Shown here: positions 44,562 to 55,634 of the stretch, piece by piece
Numbering within the stretch: position 1 is the first letter of the stretch
How the letters are laid out: each line of letters opens with the position of its first letter
Origin: Serratia sp. AKBS12
GTDB lineage: Bacteria > Pseudomonadota > Gammaproteobacteria > Enterobacterales > Enterobacteriaceae
DNA: 64,000 nt
Assembly (NCBI RefSeq): GCF_024793895.1
Contig: NZ_JANUSB010000002.1
Location: 124,001 to 188,000, forward strand
Direction: 5' to 3'
Notes under the pieces: model-generated
What the model was told of the DNA's origin: nothing
The model's database searches: none
Seen by the model: the letters and a program-made list of their open reading frames with translations, nothing else
Program-made: the position numbers and the translations under genes

Positions 44562-46931
44562 ATGAAAAAAAGTTTCCCAACACTGCTGGCCACAATGATT
44601 TGGACGGCACTCTACAGTCAGCATGCGCTGGCTGATCTGGCCGAGCAGTGCATGCTCGGCGTTCCTACCTATGACAAACCGCTGGTCAGCGGCGACCCCA
44701 ACAGCCTGCCGGTCACCATCAATTCCGATGATTCCCGCGCCGACTATCCGGGGAGCGCGTTATTCAGCGGTGATGTAAAAATCGAACAGGGCAACAGTAC
44801 GCTGACGGCGAAACAGGTCGAACTGAACCAGAAGCAGGAGCCGGGTCAGGCCGATCCGATCCGCACCGTCACCGCCACTGGCGATGTGCACTACGACGAT
44901 AACCAAATCAAGCTGAAAGGGCCGAAGGCCTGGTCAAACCTGAACACCAAGGACACCGATGTCTACCAGGGTGATTACCAGATGGTTGGCCGTCAGGGGC
45001 GCGGTGACGCGGACAAGATGAAAATGCGCGGCCAGAATCGCTACACCATTCTGGAAAATGGCACCTTTACCTCTTGCCTGCCGGGCGACAACAGCTGGAG
45101 CGTAGTCGGCTCCGAAGTGATCCACGACCGTGAAGAGCAAGTAGCGGAAATATGGAATGCACGCTTTAAAATCGGCGGCGTTCCGGTGTTCTACAGCCCG
45201 TATCTGCAATTGCCGGTGGGCGACAAGCGGCGTTCCGGCTTCCTGATCCCCAATGCGAAATATGGCAGCAATAACGGCTTCGAATTCATGCTGCCGTATT
45301 ACTGGAACATCGCGCCCAACTTCGACGCCACCATTACGCCGCATTACATGACCAAACGCGGTCTGCAACTCCAGAACGAGTTCCGTTACCTGACGCAACC
45401 GGGCGCCGGCACCATCGAATTTGACTGGCTGCCAAACGACAGCGAATACAACAAGGACAACCCGCAGGACAGCAACGATACCCGCTGGCTGTTCTACTGG
45501 AACCATAGCGGCGTGATGGATCAGGTGTGGCGCTTCAACGTTGACTACACCAAGGTCAGCGACTCGCAATACTTTAACGATCTGGACTCGTTGTACGGTT
45601 CCACTACCGATGGTTACGCGACGCAAAAATTCAGCGCCGGCTATGCCGATGAGAACTTTGACGCCACCATCTCGTCCAAGCAGTTCCAGATCTACGACAA
45701 TACCAGCCGTACCAGTGCGGATACCTACAAGGTATTGCCGCAGATTGACCTCAACTATTACAAGAATGACCTTGGTCCGTTCGACTTCCGCGTTTACGGC
45801 CAGGCGGCCAAGTTCGTCAACATCAACCCTTACAGCCCGGACGCCACGCGCCTGCACCTTGAGCCGACGCTGAACCTGCCGTTGACCAACGGCTGGGGCT
45901 CGCTCAACAGCGAAATCAAGCTGATGGCGACGCACTACCAGCAGGATATTCCGGACGGTTTCGCCGGCAACTACAAGAGCCGTACCGGCCGCGACGCGCC
46001 AGAGCTGGACGACTCGGTCAATCGTGTACTGCCGCAGTTCAAGGTTGACGGCAAGATGGTATTCGACCGCAACATGGACTGGGCGAAGGATTATACCCAG
46101 ACGCTGGAACCGCGCCTGCAATACCTGTACGTGCCGTATCGCGATCAGAGCAACATCTATTCCTACGACTCCACGCTGCTGCAGACCGACTATTCCGGCC
46201 TGTTCCGCGACCGCACCTACAGCGGTCTGGATCGGATTGCCTCGCAGAACCGTCTGGCCGCCGGGGTAACGTCGCGCGTTTATGATGATGCGCTGGTTGA
46301 ACGTTTCAACGTTTCTGTGGGTCAAATCTATTACTTCAGTCGTTCGCGCACCGGCGATCAGAACTCCGGTTACGACAACAATGATGACACCGGTAGCCTG
46401 GTATGGGCCGGCGACACCTATTGGAAGATCGACGATCGTTGGGGTCTGCGCGGCGGGGTGCAATATGACACTCGCCTCGACAGCGTAGCGCTCGGTGATG
46501 CAGTGCTGGAGTACCGTCAGGACGAAAACCGCATGGTGCAGTTGAACTACCGCTACGCCAGCCCGGAATATATCCAGGCAACGTTGCCGCAGGTCACCAG
46601 CCCGGGCTATCAGGACGGCATTTCGCAGGTGGGCGTTACCGCCAGTTGGCCAATTGCCGATCGTTGGGCGATCGTCGGGGCTTACTACTACGACACTCGC
46701 GCGCAACAGTCCGCAGATCAACTGGTTGGCCTGCGTTACAACACCTGCTGCTGGGCGGTTAACCTCGGTTACGAACGCAAGATTACCGAATGGGATACAG
46801 GTAATCAGTCCAGCAAATATGACAACAAAGTTTCATTCAACATCGAACTGCGTGGCCTGAGCAGCGATCATAGTCTCGGTTCCGGTGAAATGCTGCGTTC
46901 AGGCATTCTGCCATACCAACGTGCGTTTTGA
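44562..46931 (+). CDS. lptD: outer-membrane LPS assembly protein LptD
   Basis: LptD with LptE inserts lipopolysaccharide into the outer leaflet of the outer membrane. The 789-residue protein (E. coli 784) has a signal peptide (about 1-24, cleaved after ALA), a periplasmic beta-jellyroll (about 40-200), and a C-terminal beta barrel. The disulfide cysteines are kept: C30 near the N terminus, one in [10 protein letters not shown], and the pair in [14 protein letters not shown]. It starts an apparent operon with surA, pdxA, rsmA, apaG and apaH, and is divergent from djlA. Confidence 0.97.
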   Translation: MKKSFPTLLATMIWTALYSQHALADLAEQCMLGVPTYDKPLVSGDPNSLPVTINSDDSRADYPGSALFSGDVKIEQGNSTLTAKQVELNQKQEPGQADPIRTVTATGDVHYDDNQIKLKGPKAWSNLNTKDTDVYQGDYQMVGRQGRGDADKMKMRGQNRYTILENGTFTSCLPGDNSWSVVGSEVIHDREEQVAEIWNARFKIGGVPVFYSPYLQLPVGDKRRSGFLIPNAKYGSNNGFEFMLPYYWNIAPNFDATITPHYMTKRGLQLQNEFRYLTQPGAGTIEFDWLPNDSEYNKDNPQDSNDTRWLFYWNHSGVMDQVWRFNVDYTKVSDSQYFNDLDSLYGSTTDGYATQKFSAGYADENFDATISSKQFQIYDNTSRTSADTYKVLPQIDLNYYKNDLGPFDFRVYGQAAKFVNINPYSPDATRLHLEPTLNLPLTNGWGSLNSEIKLMATHYQQDIPDGFAGNYKSRTGRDAPELDDSVNRVLPQFKVDGKMVFDRNMDWAKDYTQTLEPRLQYLYVPYRDQSNIYSYDSTLLQTDYSGLFRDRTYSGLDRIASQNRLAAGVTSRVYDDALVERFNVSVGQIYYFSRSRTGDQNSGYDNNDDTGSLVWAGDTYWKIDDRWGLRGGVQYDTRLDSVALGDAVLEYRQDENRMVQLNYRYASPEYIQATLPQVTSPGYQDGISQVGVTASWPIADRWAIVGAYYYDTRAQQSADQLVGLRYNTCCWAVNLGYERKITEWDTGNQSSKYDNKVSFNIELRGLSSDHSLGSGEMLRSGILPYQRAF

Positions 46932-46997
46932 TGTTCTGTAATACTTTGAAAAACGAGAACTTTCACCCGCATTTGCGGATTACATAATGGGAAATGT

Positions 46998-48299
46998 ATG
47001 AAGAACTGGAGAACGCTTATTCTCGGATTGGTGGTTTGTGCCAATGCCGCGTTCGCAGCACCCCAAGAAGTGGATAAAGTCGCCGCCGTCGTGGATAACG
47101 GCGTGGTACTCGAGAGCGACGTCAATGGCTTACTGCAGTCGGTGAAGCTCAATGCGCAGCAGGCCGGCCAGCAATTGCCAGACGATAAAACGCTGCGTCA
47201 TCAGATCCTCGAGCGTTTGATCATGGATAACATCCAGTTGCAGATGGCCAAGAAAATGGGCATCAACGTCACCGATGCCGATCTGGATAAAGCCATCGCC
47301 AATATCGCCGCGCAAAACCGCATGTCCACCGATCAGCTGCGCAGCCGTCTGGCTTACGAAGGGTTGAACTACAACACTTACCGTTCGCAGATCCGCAAAG
47401 AGATGCTGATCACCGAAGTGCGCAACAACGAGGTGCGTCGTCGCGTCACCATCCTGCCGCAGGAAGTTGATGCACTGGCGAAGCAGGTCGGGGCGCAAAA
47501 TGGCAGCGACACCGAAATGAACATCAGCCACATCCTGATCCCGCTGCCGGAAAACCCGTCGCAGCAACAGGTTGATGAAGCGGAAACGCTGGCCAAGCGC
47601 CTGATCGGCGAAATCAACAGCGGTGCCGACTTCGGCAAGCTGGCTATCACCTATTCTGCCGACTCGCAGGCACTGAAGGGCGGTAATATGGGCTGGGGCA
47701 AACTGCAAGAGATCCCTACCCTGTTTGCCGAACGCCTGGTCAGCGCCAAAAAAGGCGATATCGTCGGTCCCATCCGTTCAGGCGTTGGCTTCCATATCCT
47801 GAAGGTCAACGATCTGCGTGGCGCCAGCCAGTCCATTTCGGTTACCGAAGTTCACGCACGTCACATCCTGCTGAAACCGTCGGTGGTGATGACTGACGAT
47901 CAGGCGCGGGCGAAACTGGAAGAAGTGGCAGCAGCAGTCAAAAGCGGCAAAGCCAAATTCGCTGACGAAGCCAAACAGCTGTCTCAGGATCCTGGTTCTG
48001 CCCTGCAGGGCGGCGACCTGGGTTGGGCGTCACCGGATATCTATGACCCGGCCTTCCGCGATGCGCTGCTGAAACTGCAAAAAGGCGAAGTCAGCCAACC
48101 GGTGCATTCGGCATTTGGCTGGCACCTGATCCAATTGCTGGATACCCGCCAGGTAGATAAAACCGATGCGGCGCAGAAAGAACGTGCGTACCGCATGCTG
48201 TTCAACCGCAAGTTTGCCGAAGAAGCGCAAACCTGGATGCAAGAACAGCGCGCTGCCGCCTACGTAAAAATTCTTGATGGCAGCGATGCACAACAATAA
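46998..48299 (+). CDS. surA: periplasmic chaperone/prolyl isomerase SurA
   Basis: SurA delivers outer-membrane proteins to the BAM complex and has parvulin prolyl isomerase domains. The 433-residue protein (E. coli 428) has a signal peptide ending NAAFA (about residue 20), an N-terminal chaperone domain (about 21-170), two parvulin repeats seen as [12 protein letters not shown] and [12 protein letters not shown], and a C-terminal helix region. It overlaps the predicted start of pdxA by 14 bases. LptD is one of its clients in E. coli, and the two are adjacent. Confidence 0.97.
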   Translation: MKNWRTLILGLVVCANAAFAAPQEVDKVAAVVDNGVVLESDVNGLLQSVKLNAQQAGQQLPDDKTLRHQILERLIMDNIQLQMAKKMGINVTDADLDKAIANIAAQNRMSTDQLRSRLAYEGLNYNTYRSQIRKEMLITEVRNNEVRRRVTILPQEVDALAKQVGAQNGSDTEMNISHILIPLPENPSQQQVDEAETLAKRLIGEINSGADFGKLAITYSADSQALKGGNMGWGKLQEIPTLFAERLVSAKKGDIVGPIRSGVGFHILKVNDLRGASQSISVTEVHARHILLKPSVVMTDDQARAKLEEVAAAVKSGKAKFADEAKQLSQDPGSALQGGDLGWASPDIYDPAFRDALLKLQKGEVSQPVHSAFGWHLIQLLDTRQVDKTDAAQKERAYRMLFNRKFAEEAQTWMQEQRAAAYVKILDGSDAQQ

Positions 48300-49278
48300 T
48301 CGTCTGGTGATTACCCCCGGTGAACCCGCCGGGGTGGGGCCGGATCTGGTGATAGCGCTGGCGCAGCAGGCATGGCCTGTAGAGCTGGTGGTGTGCGCCG
48401 ATCCGGCCCTGTTGCTTGCGCGTGCACAGCAGTTGAAGCTGCCGCTGCAGCTGCGCGAGTATCAGCCGGGCGTCGCGGCCCAGCCCCAGCAAGCCGGCAG
48501 TCTGACGGTGTTGCCGATCGCACTGGCGACGCCGGCGATTGCCGGTCAGTTGGACGTCAGCAACAGCAGCTACGTGGTGGACAGCCTGGCGCGCGCCTGT
48601 GACGGCTGTCTGAACGGTGAATTCGCCGCACTGATCACCGGCCCGGTCAACAAGAGCATCATCAACGATGCCGGCGTGCCGTTTAGCGGACACACCGAAT
48701 TTTTCGCCGAACGCAGCCAGCGCGATCGGGTAGTAATGATGCTGGCTACCAAAGAATTGCGCGTCGCGTTGGCTACCACGCACCTGCCGTTACTGGCAGT
48801 GCCGGGCGCCATTACCGAGCAAAGCCTGCACGAAGTGATCACCATTCTTGATCATGATTTGAAAACCAAGTTTGGTATCGCGCAGCCGCAGATTTATGTT
48901 TGCGGGCTCAACCCGCATGCCGGGGAAGGCGGCCATATGGGCCGTGAAGAACTGGACGTGATCATTCCGGCGCTGACCGCGTTGCGCGCTCGCGGCATTG
49001 CGCTGACGGGTCCGCTGCCGGCCGATACGCTGTTCCAGCCAAAGTATCTGCAACATGCAGACGCGGTGCTGGCGATGTATCACGATCAGGGTCTGCCAGT
49101 GCTAAAATACCAAGGGTTCGGCCGCGCGGTGAATATCACGCTCGGCTTACCTTTTATCCGTACCTCGGTGGATCACGGTACCGCGCTGGAACTGGCCGGC
49201 ACCGGCACCGCCGACGTGGGCAGTTTCAAAACGGCGTTAAATCTCGCCATTAAAATGATAAATAATTGTAATGAATAA
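48286..49278 (+). CDS. pdxA: 4-hydroxythreonine-4-phosphate dehydrogenase
   Basis: PdxA oxidises 4-phosphohydroxythreonine with NAD in pyridoxal phosphate synthesis. From the ATG at 48286 the protein is 330 residues (E. coli 329), starting [20 protein letters not shown]. It has the metal-site histidines in [23 protein letters not shown] and [13 protein letters not shown]. Starts at 48274 (TTG) or 48277 are also open; 48286 agrees best with the family. It overlaps surA and rsmA. Confidence 0.95.
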   Translation: MHNNNRLVITPGEPAGVGPDLVIALAQQAWPVELVVCADPALLLARAQQLKLPLQLREYQPGVAAQPQQAGSLTVLPIALATPAIAGQLDVSNSSYVVDSLARACDGCLNGEFAALITGPVNKSIINDAGVPFSGHTEFFAERSQRDRVVMMLATKELRVALATTHLPLLAVPGAITEQSLHEVITILDHDLKTKFGIAQPQIYVCGLNPHAGEGGHMGREELDVIIPALTALRARGIALTGPLPADTLFQPKYLQHADAVLAMYHDQGLPVLKYQGFGRAVNITLGLPFIRTSVDHGTALELAGTGTADVGSFKTALNLAIKMINNCNE

Positions 49279-50089
49279 TAGAGTCCACCAAGGGCATTTT
49301 GCCCGCAAACGCTTTGGACAGAACTTTTTAACCGATCAGTTTGTCATCGATAGCATCGTTTCCGCCATTCACCCGCAACCGGGTGAAGCGGTGGTTGAAA
49401 TCGGCCCAGGGCTTGGCGCATTGACCGAGCCGGTCGGCGCTCGCATGGATCGCATGACGGTGATTGAGCTGGACCGCGATCTGGCGGCCCGCCTTGCCAG
49501 TCACCCACAGCTGAAAGACAAACTGACCATTCACCAGCAAGATGCCATGACGGTCAATTTCTCCGAAATGGCCGAACAGGCTGGTCAACCGCTGCGCGTG
49601 TTTGGTAACCTGCCGTATAATATTTCGACACCGCTGATGTTCCACCTTTTCAGCTATACTCAGGCTATTCGCGACATGCATTTTATGTTGCAGAAAGAAG
49701 TGGTTAATCGCCTGGTTGCCGGCCCGAACAGCAAGGCCTATGGCCGTTTATCGGTAATGGCGCAATATTATTGCAACGTTATTCCGGTGCTGGAAGTTCC
49801 GCCAACCGCGTTCGCGCCGCCGCCAAAAGTGGACTCTGCCGTGGTACGTCTGGTTCCGCATGTTGTCATGCCGCATACCGTCAGCGATGTTCGCATGCTG
49901 AGCCGCATAACCACCCAGGCTTTTAATCAGCGTCGTAAAACCGTGCGTAACAGCCTTGGCGATTTGTTCACGCCGGAACAGCTGAGCGAGCTCGGTGTCG
50001 ATCCTACGCTCAGAGCAGAAAATATTTCTGTGGCGCAATACTGCCAGCTGGCAAACTGGCTATCAGCCAAACCGGCGCCGCAGCAATAA
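49271..50089 (+). CDS. rsmA: 16S rRNA (A1518/A1519-N6)-dimethyltransferase
   Basis: RsmA (KsgA) dimethylates A1518 and A1519 of 16S rRNA using SAM, late in 30S assembly. The 272-residue protein (E. coli 273) has the SAM-binding [13 protein letters not shown] near residue 43, the catalytic NLPYNIST near 114, and the C-terminal domain with [12 protein letters not shown]. It overlaps pdxA by 8 bases and is followed by apaG, as in E. coli. Confidence 0.97.
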   Translation: MNNRVHQGHFARKRFGQNFLTDQFVIDSIVSAIHPQPGEAVVEIGPGLGALTEPVGARMDRMTVIELDRDLAARLASHPQLKDKLTIHQQDAMTVNFSEMAEQAGQPLRVFGNLPYNISTPLMFHLFSYTQAIRDMHFMLQKEVVNRLVAGPNSKAYGRLSVMAQYYCNVIPVLEVPPTAFAPPPKVDSAVVRLVPHVVMPHTVSDVRMLSRITTQAFNQRRKTVRNSLGDLFTPEQLSELGVDPTLRAENISVAQYCQLANWLSAKPAPQQ

Positions 50090-50101
50090 GGAGTCGAAAC
50101 C

Positions 50102-50479
50102 ATGATTGATTCACCCCGTGTGTGTGTTCAGGTACAAAGCGTCTATGTGGAATCACAGTCGCAGCCGGAAGACGAGCGCTATGTCTTCGCCTATACCATC
50201 ACTATTCGCAATCTGGGGCGTTTCAACGTGCAACTGCTTGGCCGTTACTGGTTGATTACCAACAGCAACGGTCGGCAAACTGAAGTTCAGGGCGAAGGCG
50301 TGGTTGGCGAACAGCCAATCATTCTGCCCGGCAGTGAATTCCAATATACCAGCGGCGCGATCCTCGAAACGCCGCTGGGCACCATGGAAGGCCACTACGA
50401 GATGGTTGATCATCTGGGTCAGTCGTTCCGCACCGCTATTCCCGTCTTCCGACTCGCTATCCCAACGCTGATCCACTAA
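50102..50479 (+). CDS. apaG: ApaG protein
   Basis: ApaG is a conserved beta-sandwich protein of uncertain function; it is usually encoded before apaH. The 125-residue protein has the E. coli length and the family features [24 protein letters not shown] and [18 protein letters not shown] precedes the ATG. The next start (apaH) is 2 bases after its stop. Confidence 0.96.
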   Translation: MIDSPRVCVQVQSVYVESQSQPEDERYVFAYTITIRNLGRFNVQLLGRYWLITNSNGRQTEVQGEGVVGEQPIILPGSEFQYTSGAILETPLGTMEGHYEMVDHLGQSFRTAIPVFRLAIPTLIH

Positions 50480-50481
50480 CT

Positions 50482-51333
50482 ATGTCGACATATCTTATCG
50501 GTGACGTTCATGGCTGTTTCGATGAACTCAAGTCGCTATTAGCTCAGGTTTCTTTTGATCCGCAGCAGGATACGCTGTGGTTAACCGGCGATCTGGTGGC
50601 CCGTGGGCCGGGATCGCTGGAAGTGTTGCGCTTTGTGCGCTCGCTCGGCCCGGCAGTACGCATGGTATTGGGCAATCACGATCTGCATTTGCTGGCGGTG
50701 TACGCCGGCATTAGCCGCAATAAGCCCAAGGATCGCATAACCCCGCTACTGGAAGCACCTGACGCCGACGAACTGATCAACTGGCTGCGCCGCCAACCGG
50801 TATTGCAGGTGGATGAGCAGCAGCAGCTGATCATGGCGCATGCCGGCATCACGCCGCAGTGGGATATTGCAACCGCCAAAACCTGCGCGCGCGAAGTCGA
50901 AGCGGTGCTCAGCAGCGATAGCTATCCGCTGTTTCTCGATGCCATGTACGGCGACATGCCGAACAACTGGAGTCCCGAACTGAGCGGCCTGGCACGTTTG
51001 CGTTTTAGCACCAACGCCCTGACGCGCATGCGCTACTGCTTCCCGAACGGTCAACTGGACATGATCAGCAAAGACGCGCCGGGCACCGCGCCCGCGCCGC
51101 TAAAACCCTGGTTTTCCCTGCCGCGTCTGGTGGACCCGCAGTACACCATCATCTTTGGCCATTGGGCGTCGCTGGAGGGCAAGGGTACCCCTGACGGGAT
51201 TATTGCGCTCGATACCGGCTGCTGCTGGGGTGGAGAGCTGACGATGTTGCGCTGGGAGGATAAACGCTACTTTACCCAGCCGTCCAACCGGCGGGAAATG
51301 CTGGACGGCAGCGATACGCTGGCGGCGTCATAA
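50482..51333 (+). CDS. apaH: diadenosine tetraphosphatase
   Basis: ApaH cleaves Ap4A to two ADP and also removes Np4 caps from RNA in E. coli. The 283-residue protein (E. coli 280) is a calcineurin-type phosphatase with [10 protein letters not shown] (7-16), the second metal motif [20 protein letters not shown], and FGHWASLEG. All metal ligands are present. A strong hairpin follows the gene. Confidence 0.97.
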   Translation: MSTYLIGDVHGCFDELKSLLAQVSFDPQQDTLWLTGDLVARGPGSLEVLRFVRSLGPAVRMVLGNHDLHLLAVYAGISRNKPKDRITPLLEAPDADELINWLRRQPVLQVDEQQQLIMAHAGITPQWDIATAKTCAREVEAVLSSDSYPLFLDAMYGDMPNNWSPELSGLARLRFSTNALTRMRYCFPNGQLDMISKDAPGTAPAPLKPWFSLPRLVDPQYTIIFGHWASLEGKGTPDGIIALDTGCCWGGELTMLRWEDKRYFTQPSNRREMLDGSDTLAAS

Positions 51334-51348
51334 CCGACTCGGCGTACA

Positions 51349-51381
51349 ATGAACAAGGGCGCCGTTTGCGCCCTTGTTCAT
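51349..51381. terminator. bidirectional terminator between apaH and phoX
   Basis: TGAACAAGGGCGC (51350-51362) pairs with GCGCCCTTGTTCA (51368-51380), extended by one A-T pair. The 14-bp stem lies between convergent genes and can end transcription both ways. Confidence 0.85.
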
Positions 51382-51399
51382 CAAGTCTGGCCAGCCGGG

Positions 51400-53289
51400 T
51401 CAGGCGCCAATCACCCCGCCGTCTTTGCGGGTGATCATCAATACCGAAGAGCGTGGACGCGGACTGTTATTCGGGAAGTGGGAATCGCCTTCCTCTCCAG
51501 GGTGCTGGACGTTGACAAACATCGTTTTGTAATCTGGCGTGAAGGTAATGCCGGTCAGTTCGCATGATTTCGGTCCTACCATAAAGCGGCGGATCTCGCC
51601 GCTTTGCGGATCGCCCACCAGCATCTGATTGTTACCCTGCCCCTGATAATCGCCTTTATTACTGTACTTGCCATCGGTCAGGATCCATAGGCGCCCCGCC
51701 TTATCGAACCCCAGACCATCCGGACTGTTAAACGTATTTTCCGCCGTAATGTTTGGCGTGCCACGGTTGACCCCTTCCGGATAGGCAATCGGATTGCCGC
51801 ACAGCACATAAATATCCCACGAGAACGTTTCCGCCGTCGCATCACCGCCTTCGTCCCAGCGGATAATCTGGCCGTAAACGTTCTTTGGCCGCGGGTTGGC
51901 GGCATTCAACGGCATGCCTTCTTCGCCGCGCTTGCTGTTGTTGGTCAAGGTGCAGTAGGCACGCCCGTCATGCGGATTGACCGCGATCCATTCCGGGCGA
52001 TCCATTTTGGTTGCGCCAACCTGCGCGGCGGCCTTGCGGGCAAAGATCAGCACTTCTGCCGCATCACGGAAGCCGTTTTCCGGCGTCAGGCCATTTTTGC
52101 CGAACTCCAGCGCGATCCAGCGCCCTTTGCCTTTAAGCGGCGTACCGTTGGCGTCGCCGTCAAACTGCGCCACGTACAGCGTGCCGTCATCCAGCAGGCC
52201 GCGATTATTCGCCGGGTTGGCGACGTCAACCTTGCCTTTGGAAACGTATTTATAGATATGCTCGCCGCGTTCATCGTCGCCCATATACACCACCAGGCGC
52301 CCGTCCTTAGCCACGGTTACTGCGGCATTTTCATGCTTAAAACGCCCCAGCGCGGTGTGTTTTATCGGCGTCGAGGTCGGATTCATCGGGTCGATTTCCA
52401 CAATCCAGCCGTGGCGGTTAAATTCGTTCGGATTCTTCGCCACGTCGAAACGGTCGTCAAAATCCGGCCAGTTGCGTTCTGGCTCGCTGACGTTGAGCGT
52501 GTAGCGCTGCTGTTCCGGCGTGGTTTTATAATCGGCCTGTTTGGTGCCGAAATAGGTATCGAAGTTCTCTTCGCAGGTCAGATAGGTGCCCCACGGCGTT
52601 TTACCGTTGGCGCAGTTGCCAAAGGTGCCAAGCACCTTACGCCCGGACGGGTCGGCGGCGGTTTGCAGCAGCGGATGGCCGGCTGCCGGGCCGCTGAATT
52701 GCATTTCGCTATTGGCGGTAATGCGGCGGTTGTAGCGCGATGGACGCTCAACCTCCCAGCGCTGCGTATCGCCAATGCGTTTCACCGCCACAATCGAGAC
52801 GCCGTGCCCAGCCTGAGACTTGCGCACGTCTTCCAGACTGGTGGCCTTGCTGCCGCCATGGGCGAACAGGTATTGCTCGTTAACGTATTCGTTATTGATC
52901 GCCATTACCCCGTGGCGCTCGTCGATCGGGAAGAAGCTCATACCATCGTTGTTATCGCCGAACTGTTTTTCCTGATCGGCCGCGCTGTTACCGCCATTGG
53001 CATCAAACGGCGCCGCGCCATCAACCAGCGGCTCCCCCCAGGAGATCAGCACTTCGGCCTGGTATCCCGGAGCAATCACCACCTCATCGGCGGTAGAAGC
53101 AGCAATCCCTTTAAAGCCCAGCAGCCTGTTTGCCGGCAGATCTTCGGCCAGCGCTTCGGCCGACACGCTCAAGATACCACCGCCGAGGAAACCGGCCAGG
53201 CCAACGGCACCGGCGCTGCCCAGCAGCAATTTACGACGAGTAGGATCGATCAGGCGATCGGCATTTAATTGCTCAATTTTATTGGTCAT
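51400..53289 (-). CDS. phoX: PhoX-type alkaline phosphatase, Tat-exported
   Basis: This is a PhoX-family (DUF839) phosphatase, a calcium/iron enzyme that frees phosphate from organic esters outside the cytoplasm. From the ATG at 53289, with AGGAAG upstream, it is 629 residues. The N terminus holds a twin-arginine signal, DPTRRKLLLGSAGAVGLAG. The family core is clear: GNCANGKTPWGTYLTCEENF, whose cysteine ligates iron in PhoX, and acidic calcium-site segments such as GDDERGEHIYKYV. A Pho-box-like sequence at 53380-53397 suggests PhoB control. E. coli lacks this gene between apaH and folA. Confidence 0.9.
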   Translation of the reverse strand: MTNKIEQLNADRLIDPTRRKLLLGSAGAVGLAGFLGGGILSVSAEALAEDLPANRLLGFKGIAASTADEVVIAPGYQAEVLISWGEPLVDGAAPFDANGGNSAADQEKQFGDNNDGMSFFPIDERHGVMAINNEYVNEQYLFAHGGSKATSLEDVRKSQAGHGVSIVAVKRIGDTQRWEVERPSRYNRRITANSEMQFSGPAAGHPLLQTAADPSGRKVLGTFGNCANGKTPWGTYLTCEENFDTYFGTKQADYKTTPEQQRYTLNVSEPERNWPDFDDRFDVAKNPNEFNRHGWIVEIDPMNPTSTPIKHTALGRFKHENAAVTVAKDGRLVVYMGDDERGEHIYKYVSKGKVDVANPANNRGLLDDGTLYVAQFDGDANGTPLKGKGRWIALEFGKNGLTPENGFRDAAEVLIFARKAAAQVGATKMDRPEWIAVNPHDGRAYCTLTNNSKRGEEGMPLNAANPRPKNVYGQIIRWDEGGDATAETFSWDIYVLCGNPIAYPEGVNRGTPNITAENTFNSPDGLGFDKAGRLWILTDGKYSNKGDYQGQGNNQMLVGDPQSGEIRRFMVGPKSCELTGITFTPDYKTMFVNVQHPGEEGDSHFPNNSPRPRSSVLMITRKDGGVIGA

Positions 53290-53379
53290 GATTTTCGCTT
53301 CCTGGTAGACGGCGCCACGATCAAAGGTCACCAGAGTTGCCGAGGCGCTCAAGGTTGGGCTTCATACTAATCAGGAAGT

Positions 53380-53397
53380 GTGACGAAAATGTTACAG
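53380..53397 (-). promoter_or_regulatory. candidate Pho box upstream of phoX
   Basis: On the minus strand CTGTAACATTTTCGTCAC matches the PhoB 7-4-7 layout: CTGTAAC and TCGTCAC each match 5 of 7 bases of CTGTCAT/CTGTCAC, with an A/T spacer. It is 90 bases upstream of the phoX start, a plausible distance. Confidence 0.55.
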
Positions 53398-53630
53398 ATG
53401 TCAGCCAGAGGCGCAATTTGCCGGCAAAAGCAAAATAGTTCGCGAAAACAAAGCGCTTAAAATCCTCTGCATGCCGGATGACCGCCAGACTGGCGCGTTG
53501 CTGCCCCGTGCGCTAACCCGATCGGTGCCGCATAGCGTTCAACGTGTGGGGCTGAGGAGGGGAACCTCAGGGGCGCAATCGCTTTGCCCCCCTGCGAGCC
53601 TTTTACAGCTTAAGCTGCATGACCCGTCGA
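53398..53630. other. gap between phoX and folA
   Basis: No gene is visible. Two adjoining inverted repeats, CTGAGG/CCTCAG (53551-53569) and GGGGC/GCCCC (53570-53591), lie downstream of folA and may form its terminator, though with no clean T-run. Together with the upstream part of phoX the ungened stretch is about 340 bases. Confidence 0.45.
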
Positions 53631-54113
53631 TTAACGACGTTCGAGAATTTCAAAACAGTAGCTGTGCGAGTTCTGTTCGTCTGCGTCATGGAATTCGCTA
53701 AACGAGGTTTCCCATTCGTCTGGTTCGTAGTCCGGGAAATGCGTATCACCACCGACTTCTGCGTCGATGTGTGTCAGGTACATGCGGTTGGCACGCGCCA
53801 GGAACTGGCTATAGATACGCCCGCCGCCCATCACCATCACTTCTTCCACGTCGCCCGCGGCAGCCAGCGCTTCATCCAGCGAGGTTGCCCAGGTCACGCC
53901 GGTGTCGACGCCCGCTCGGCTGCTCAACACGATGTTATGGCGCCCCGGCAACGGGCGGCCAATCGACTCAAACGTCTTGCGGCCCATAATGACCGGCTTA
54001 TTTAACGTATTACGTTTAAACCACGCCAAATCGGCAGGCAGATGCCATGGCATGGCGTTTTCCATGCCAATTACGCGATCCGCCGCCAAGGCAGCGATCA
54101 GGCTGATAATCAT
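53631..54113 (-). CDS. folA: dihydrofolate reductase
   Basis: FolA reduces dihydrofolate to tetrahydrofolate with NADPH; it is the target of trimethoprim. From the ATG at 54113 it is 160 residues (E. coli 159, here one extra isoleucine near the start). The active-site acid is D28 in [16 protein letters not shown]; cofactor motifs are GRKTFESIG and [10 protein letters not shown]. The C terminus [10 protein letters not shown] matches E. coli. I see no change at the residues I know to be tied to trimethoprim resistance (the D, W and the region of L/I94 look ordinary). Confidence 0.96.
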   Translation of the reverse strand: MIISLIAALAADRVIGMENAMPWHLPADLAWFKRNTLNKPVIMGRKTFESIGRPLPGRHNIVLSSRAGVDTGVTWATSLDEALAAAGDVEEVMVMGGGRIYSQFLARANRMYLTHIDAEVGGDTHFPDYEPDEWETSFSEFHDADEQNSHSYCFEILERR

Positions 54114-54246
54114 TGTTAAACCCTGTATAGGCAGCAAAATTGCTCACACTATACGTAAAGCCCCATCGGCCGTCGATAGGGCAAACAAGCAATGTGAATA
54201 TATAAGATAGCTCTTATCAGAATAGCTAATAATTACCGCCACTAAG

Positions 54247-54711
54247 CTACACCCCGGGGCGTTTGCGATACAGCCATAATCCCGGTAACGACAGACCGAT
54301 CGACAGCGCGCCGACGATAAAACATGCCTTGAGAAAATGCGTCACCATTACCGCCATCAGCGCCTCGCTATAGCCAAGGTGCGAAATCTCGACCAGCGTA
54401 ATCATGGCGGTATAGGCCGGAATGCCGGGGAACATCGGGATGACCGCCGCTACGGTGAATACTTTCGGATGCGCTAACAGCCAGCGCGACCAATATATAC
54501 CGATAATGCCAATCAGCACCGCCGCCAGAAACGACGCCCATTCTACGTTGATGCCAGCCAGCATCAGCAGCATGCGCGAGCCGTGCCCCAACGCACCAAG
54601 CAAGGCGCAATAGCGCAGCGCGCGCAATGGCACGTTGAACACCATGGCAAACCCCAGCGCCGGCACCGCCGCCAGCAGCATGTCGCGCACCAGCGCCCAT
54701 AACAGCATCAT
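54247..54711 (-). CDS. yjjB: YjjB, small subunit of YjjPB exporter (ThrE-like)
   Basis: YjjB is a membrane protein that with YjjP exports succinate in E. coli; both belong to the ThrE family of threonine/serine exporters. The 154-residue product has about four membrane segments and near-E. coli stretches [37 protein letters not shown] and [20 protein letters not shown]. Two adjacent ATG codons are possible starts (54711 and 54708); the first overlaps the yjjP stop by 4 bases, suggesting coupling. In E. coli the pair lies elsewhere, not next to folA. Confidence 0.92.
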   Translation of the reverse strand: MMLLWALVRDMLLAAVPALGFAMVFNVPLRALRYCALLGALGHGSRMLLMLAGINVEWASFLAAVLIGIIGIYWSRWLLAHPKVFTVAAVIPMFPGIPAYTAMITLVEISHLGYSEALMAVMVTHFLKACFIVGALSIGLSLPGLWLYRKRPGV

Positions 54712-55508
54712 GACCACCCCCGCAAACCCCACAGCGACATCGCCACTATTACGCCAATGCAGGTGGCAAGCGTTAACAGGCTGGCCATTGCCCAACGCGC
54801 CAGGCCGGTATTGACATGCCCTTTGAACATATCCGCCACCGCATTGATCAGCGGAAAACCCGGTACCAGCAGCAACACGCTGGCGGCCATTGCCACGCTG
54901 GCCGTCTGGTTAAACAGGGGCAGACGCAGCAGCAAGCCGGATACCGACGTGGCGACAAATGCCGTCAGGCAGAAGTTGATCAATGGGTTCATCTGTCGAG
55001 CGGTCAACATCTGCCGCACCCACATCGCCAGACCGCTGGCGATAAAGGTCACGGCGAACGCATCGCTGCCGCCGCCGTTGAGCATACTGAAGCAGCCGCA
55101 GGACAGCGCCACCATCAGCACCACCAGACCGCGTGGGTAACGCAGCGGGCGAATCTTGTCGAGGCGCTTTGCCACCTCGTCGACGTCCGCCAGCCGATGT
55201 TCCGCCAGAATCACCACGTGCTGCACCTCGGTAACCATATGCATGTTGATACCGCGATCGATGTTCTTGCGCGTCGTGGTCAGACAGGCTCCGTTGCTGA
55301 TGGTCGTCAGCACCACCGCATTGGCGGAGATCGAGCTTTCCACGCTGTCCATGCCCAACGCCAGCCCGAGTCGGGTAGAGAGTTGTTCGACCACCATGCT
55401 TTCGGCACCGTGCTGTAACAGCATCAGTGCGCATTGAATACACAGCCGGGTGATGTCTCGTTGTTGCCGGTTAGGCTCCGGCATGCTGATGATGGCTTGT
55501 TGCTTCAT
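54708..55508 (-). CDS. yjjP: YjjP, large subunit of YjjPB exporter (ThrE-like)
   Basis: YjjP is the larger partner of YjjB. The 266-residue protein (E. coli 256) has a cytoplasmic N-terminal half (residues 1-120; [20 protein letters not shown]) followed by about five membrane segments with RLPLFNQTA and [14 protein letters not shown], typical of ThrE-type exporters. The split of ThrE into two genes is normal in enterics. It is transcribed with yjjB and is divergent from the LysE-family gene at 55635. Confidence 0.92.
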   Translation of the reverse strand: MKQQAIISMPEPNRQQRDITRLCIQCALMLLQHGAESMVVEQLSTRLGLALGMDSVESSISANAVVLTTISNGACLTTTRKNIDRGINMHMVTEVQHVVILAEHRLADVDEVAKRLDKIRPLRYPRGLVVLMVALSCGCFSMLNGGGSDAFAVTFIASGLAMWVRQMLTARQMNPLINFCLTAFVATSVSGLLLRLPLFNQTASVAMAASVLLLVPGFPLINAVADMFKGHVNTGLARWAMASLLTLATCIGVIVAMSLWGLRGWS

Positions 55509-55634
55509 ACTGCCCCGTGATTCACGCTGAATGAATGTTCATCATATTGCTTATTCTGACCACAATGGGTTGATGCGCGTCAGGGTGCTCGGCGTTATTA
55601 TCAACGCAATGACTTTTTTACCGAGATTGTGACC

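Noticed and set aside
44934-46721. Long (595-codon) open frame antisense to lptD
   Set aside because: It mirrors the codon pattern of lptD, lacks a ribosome site and recognisable domains; lptD is certain on the other strand.
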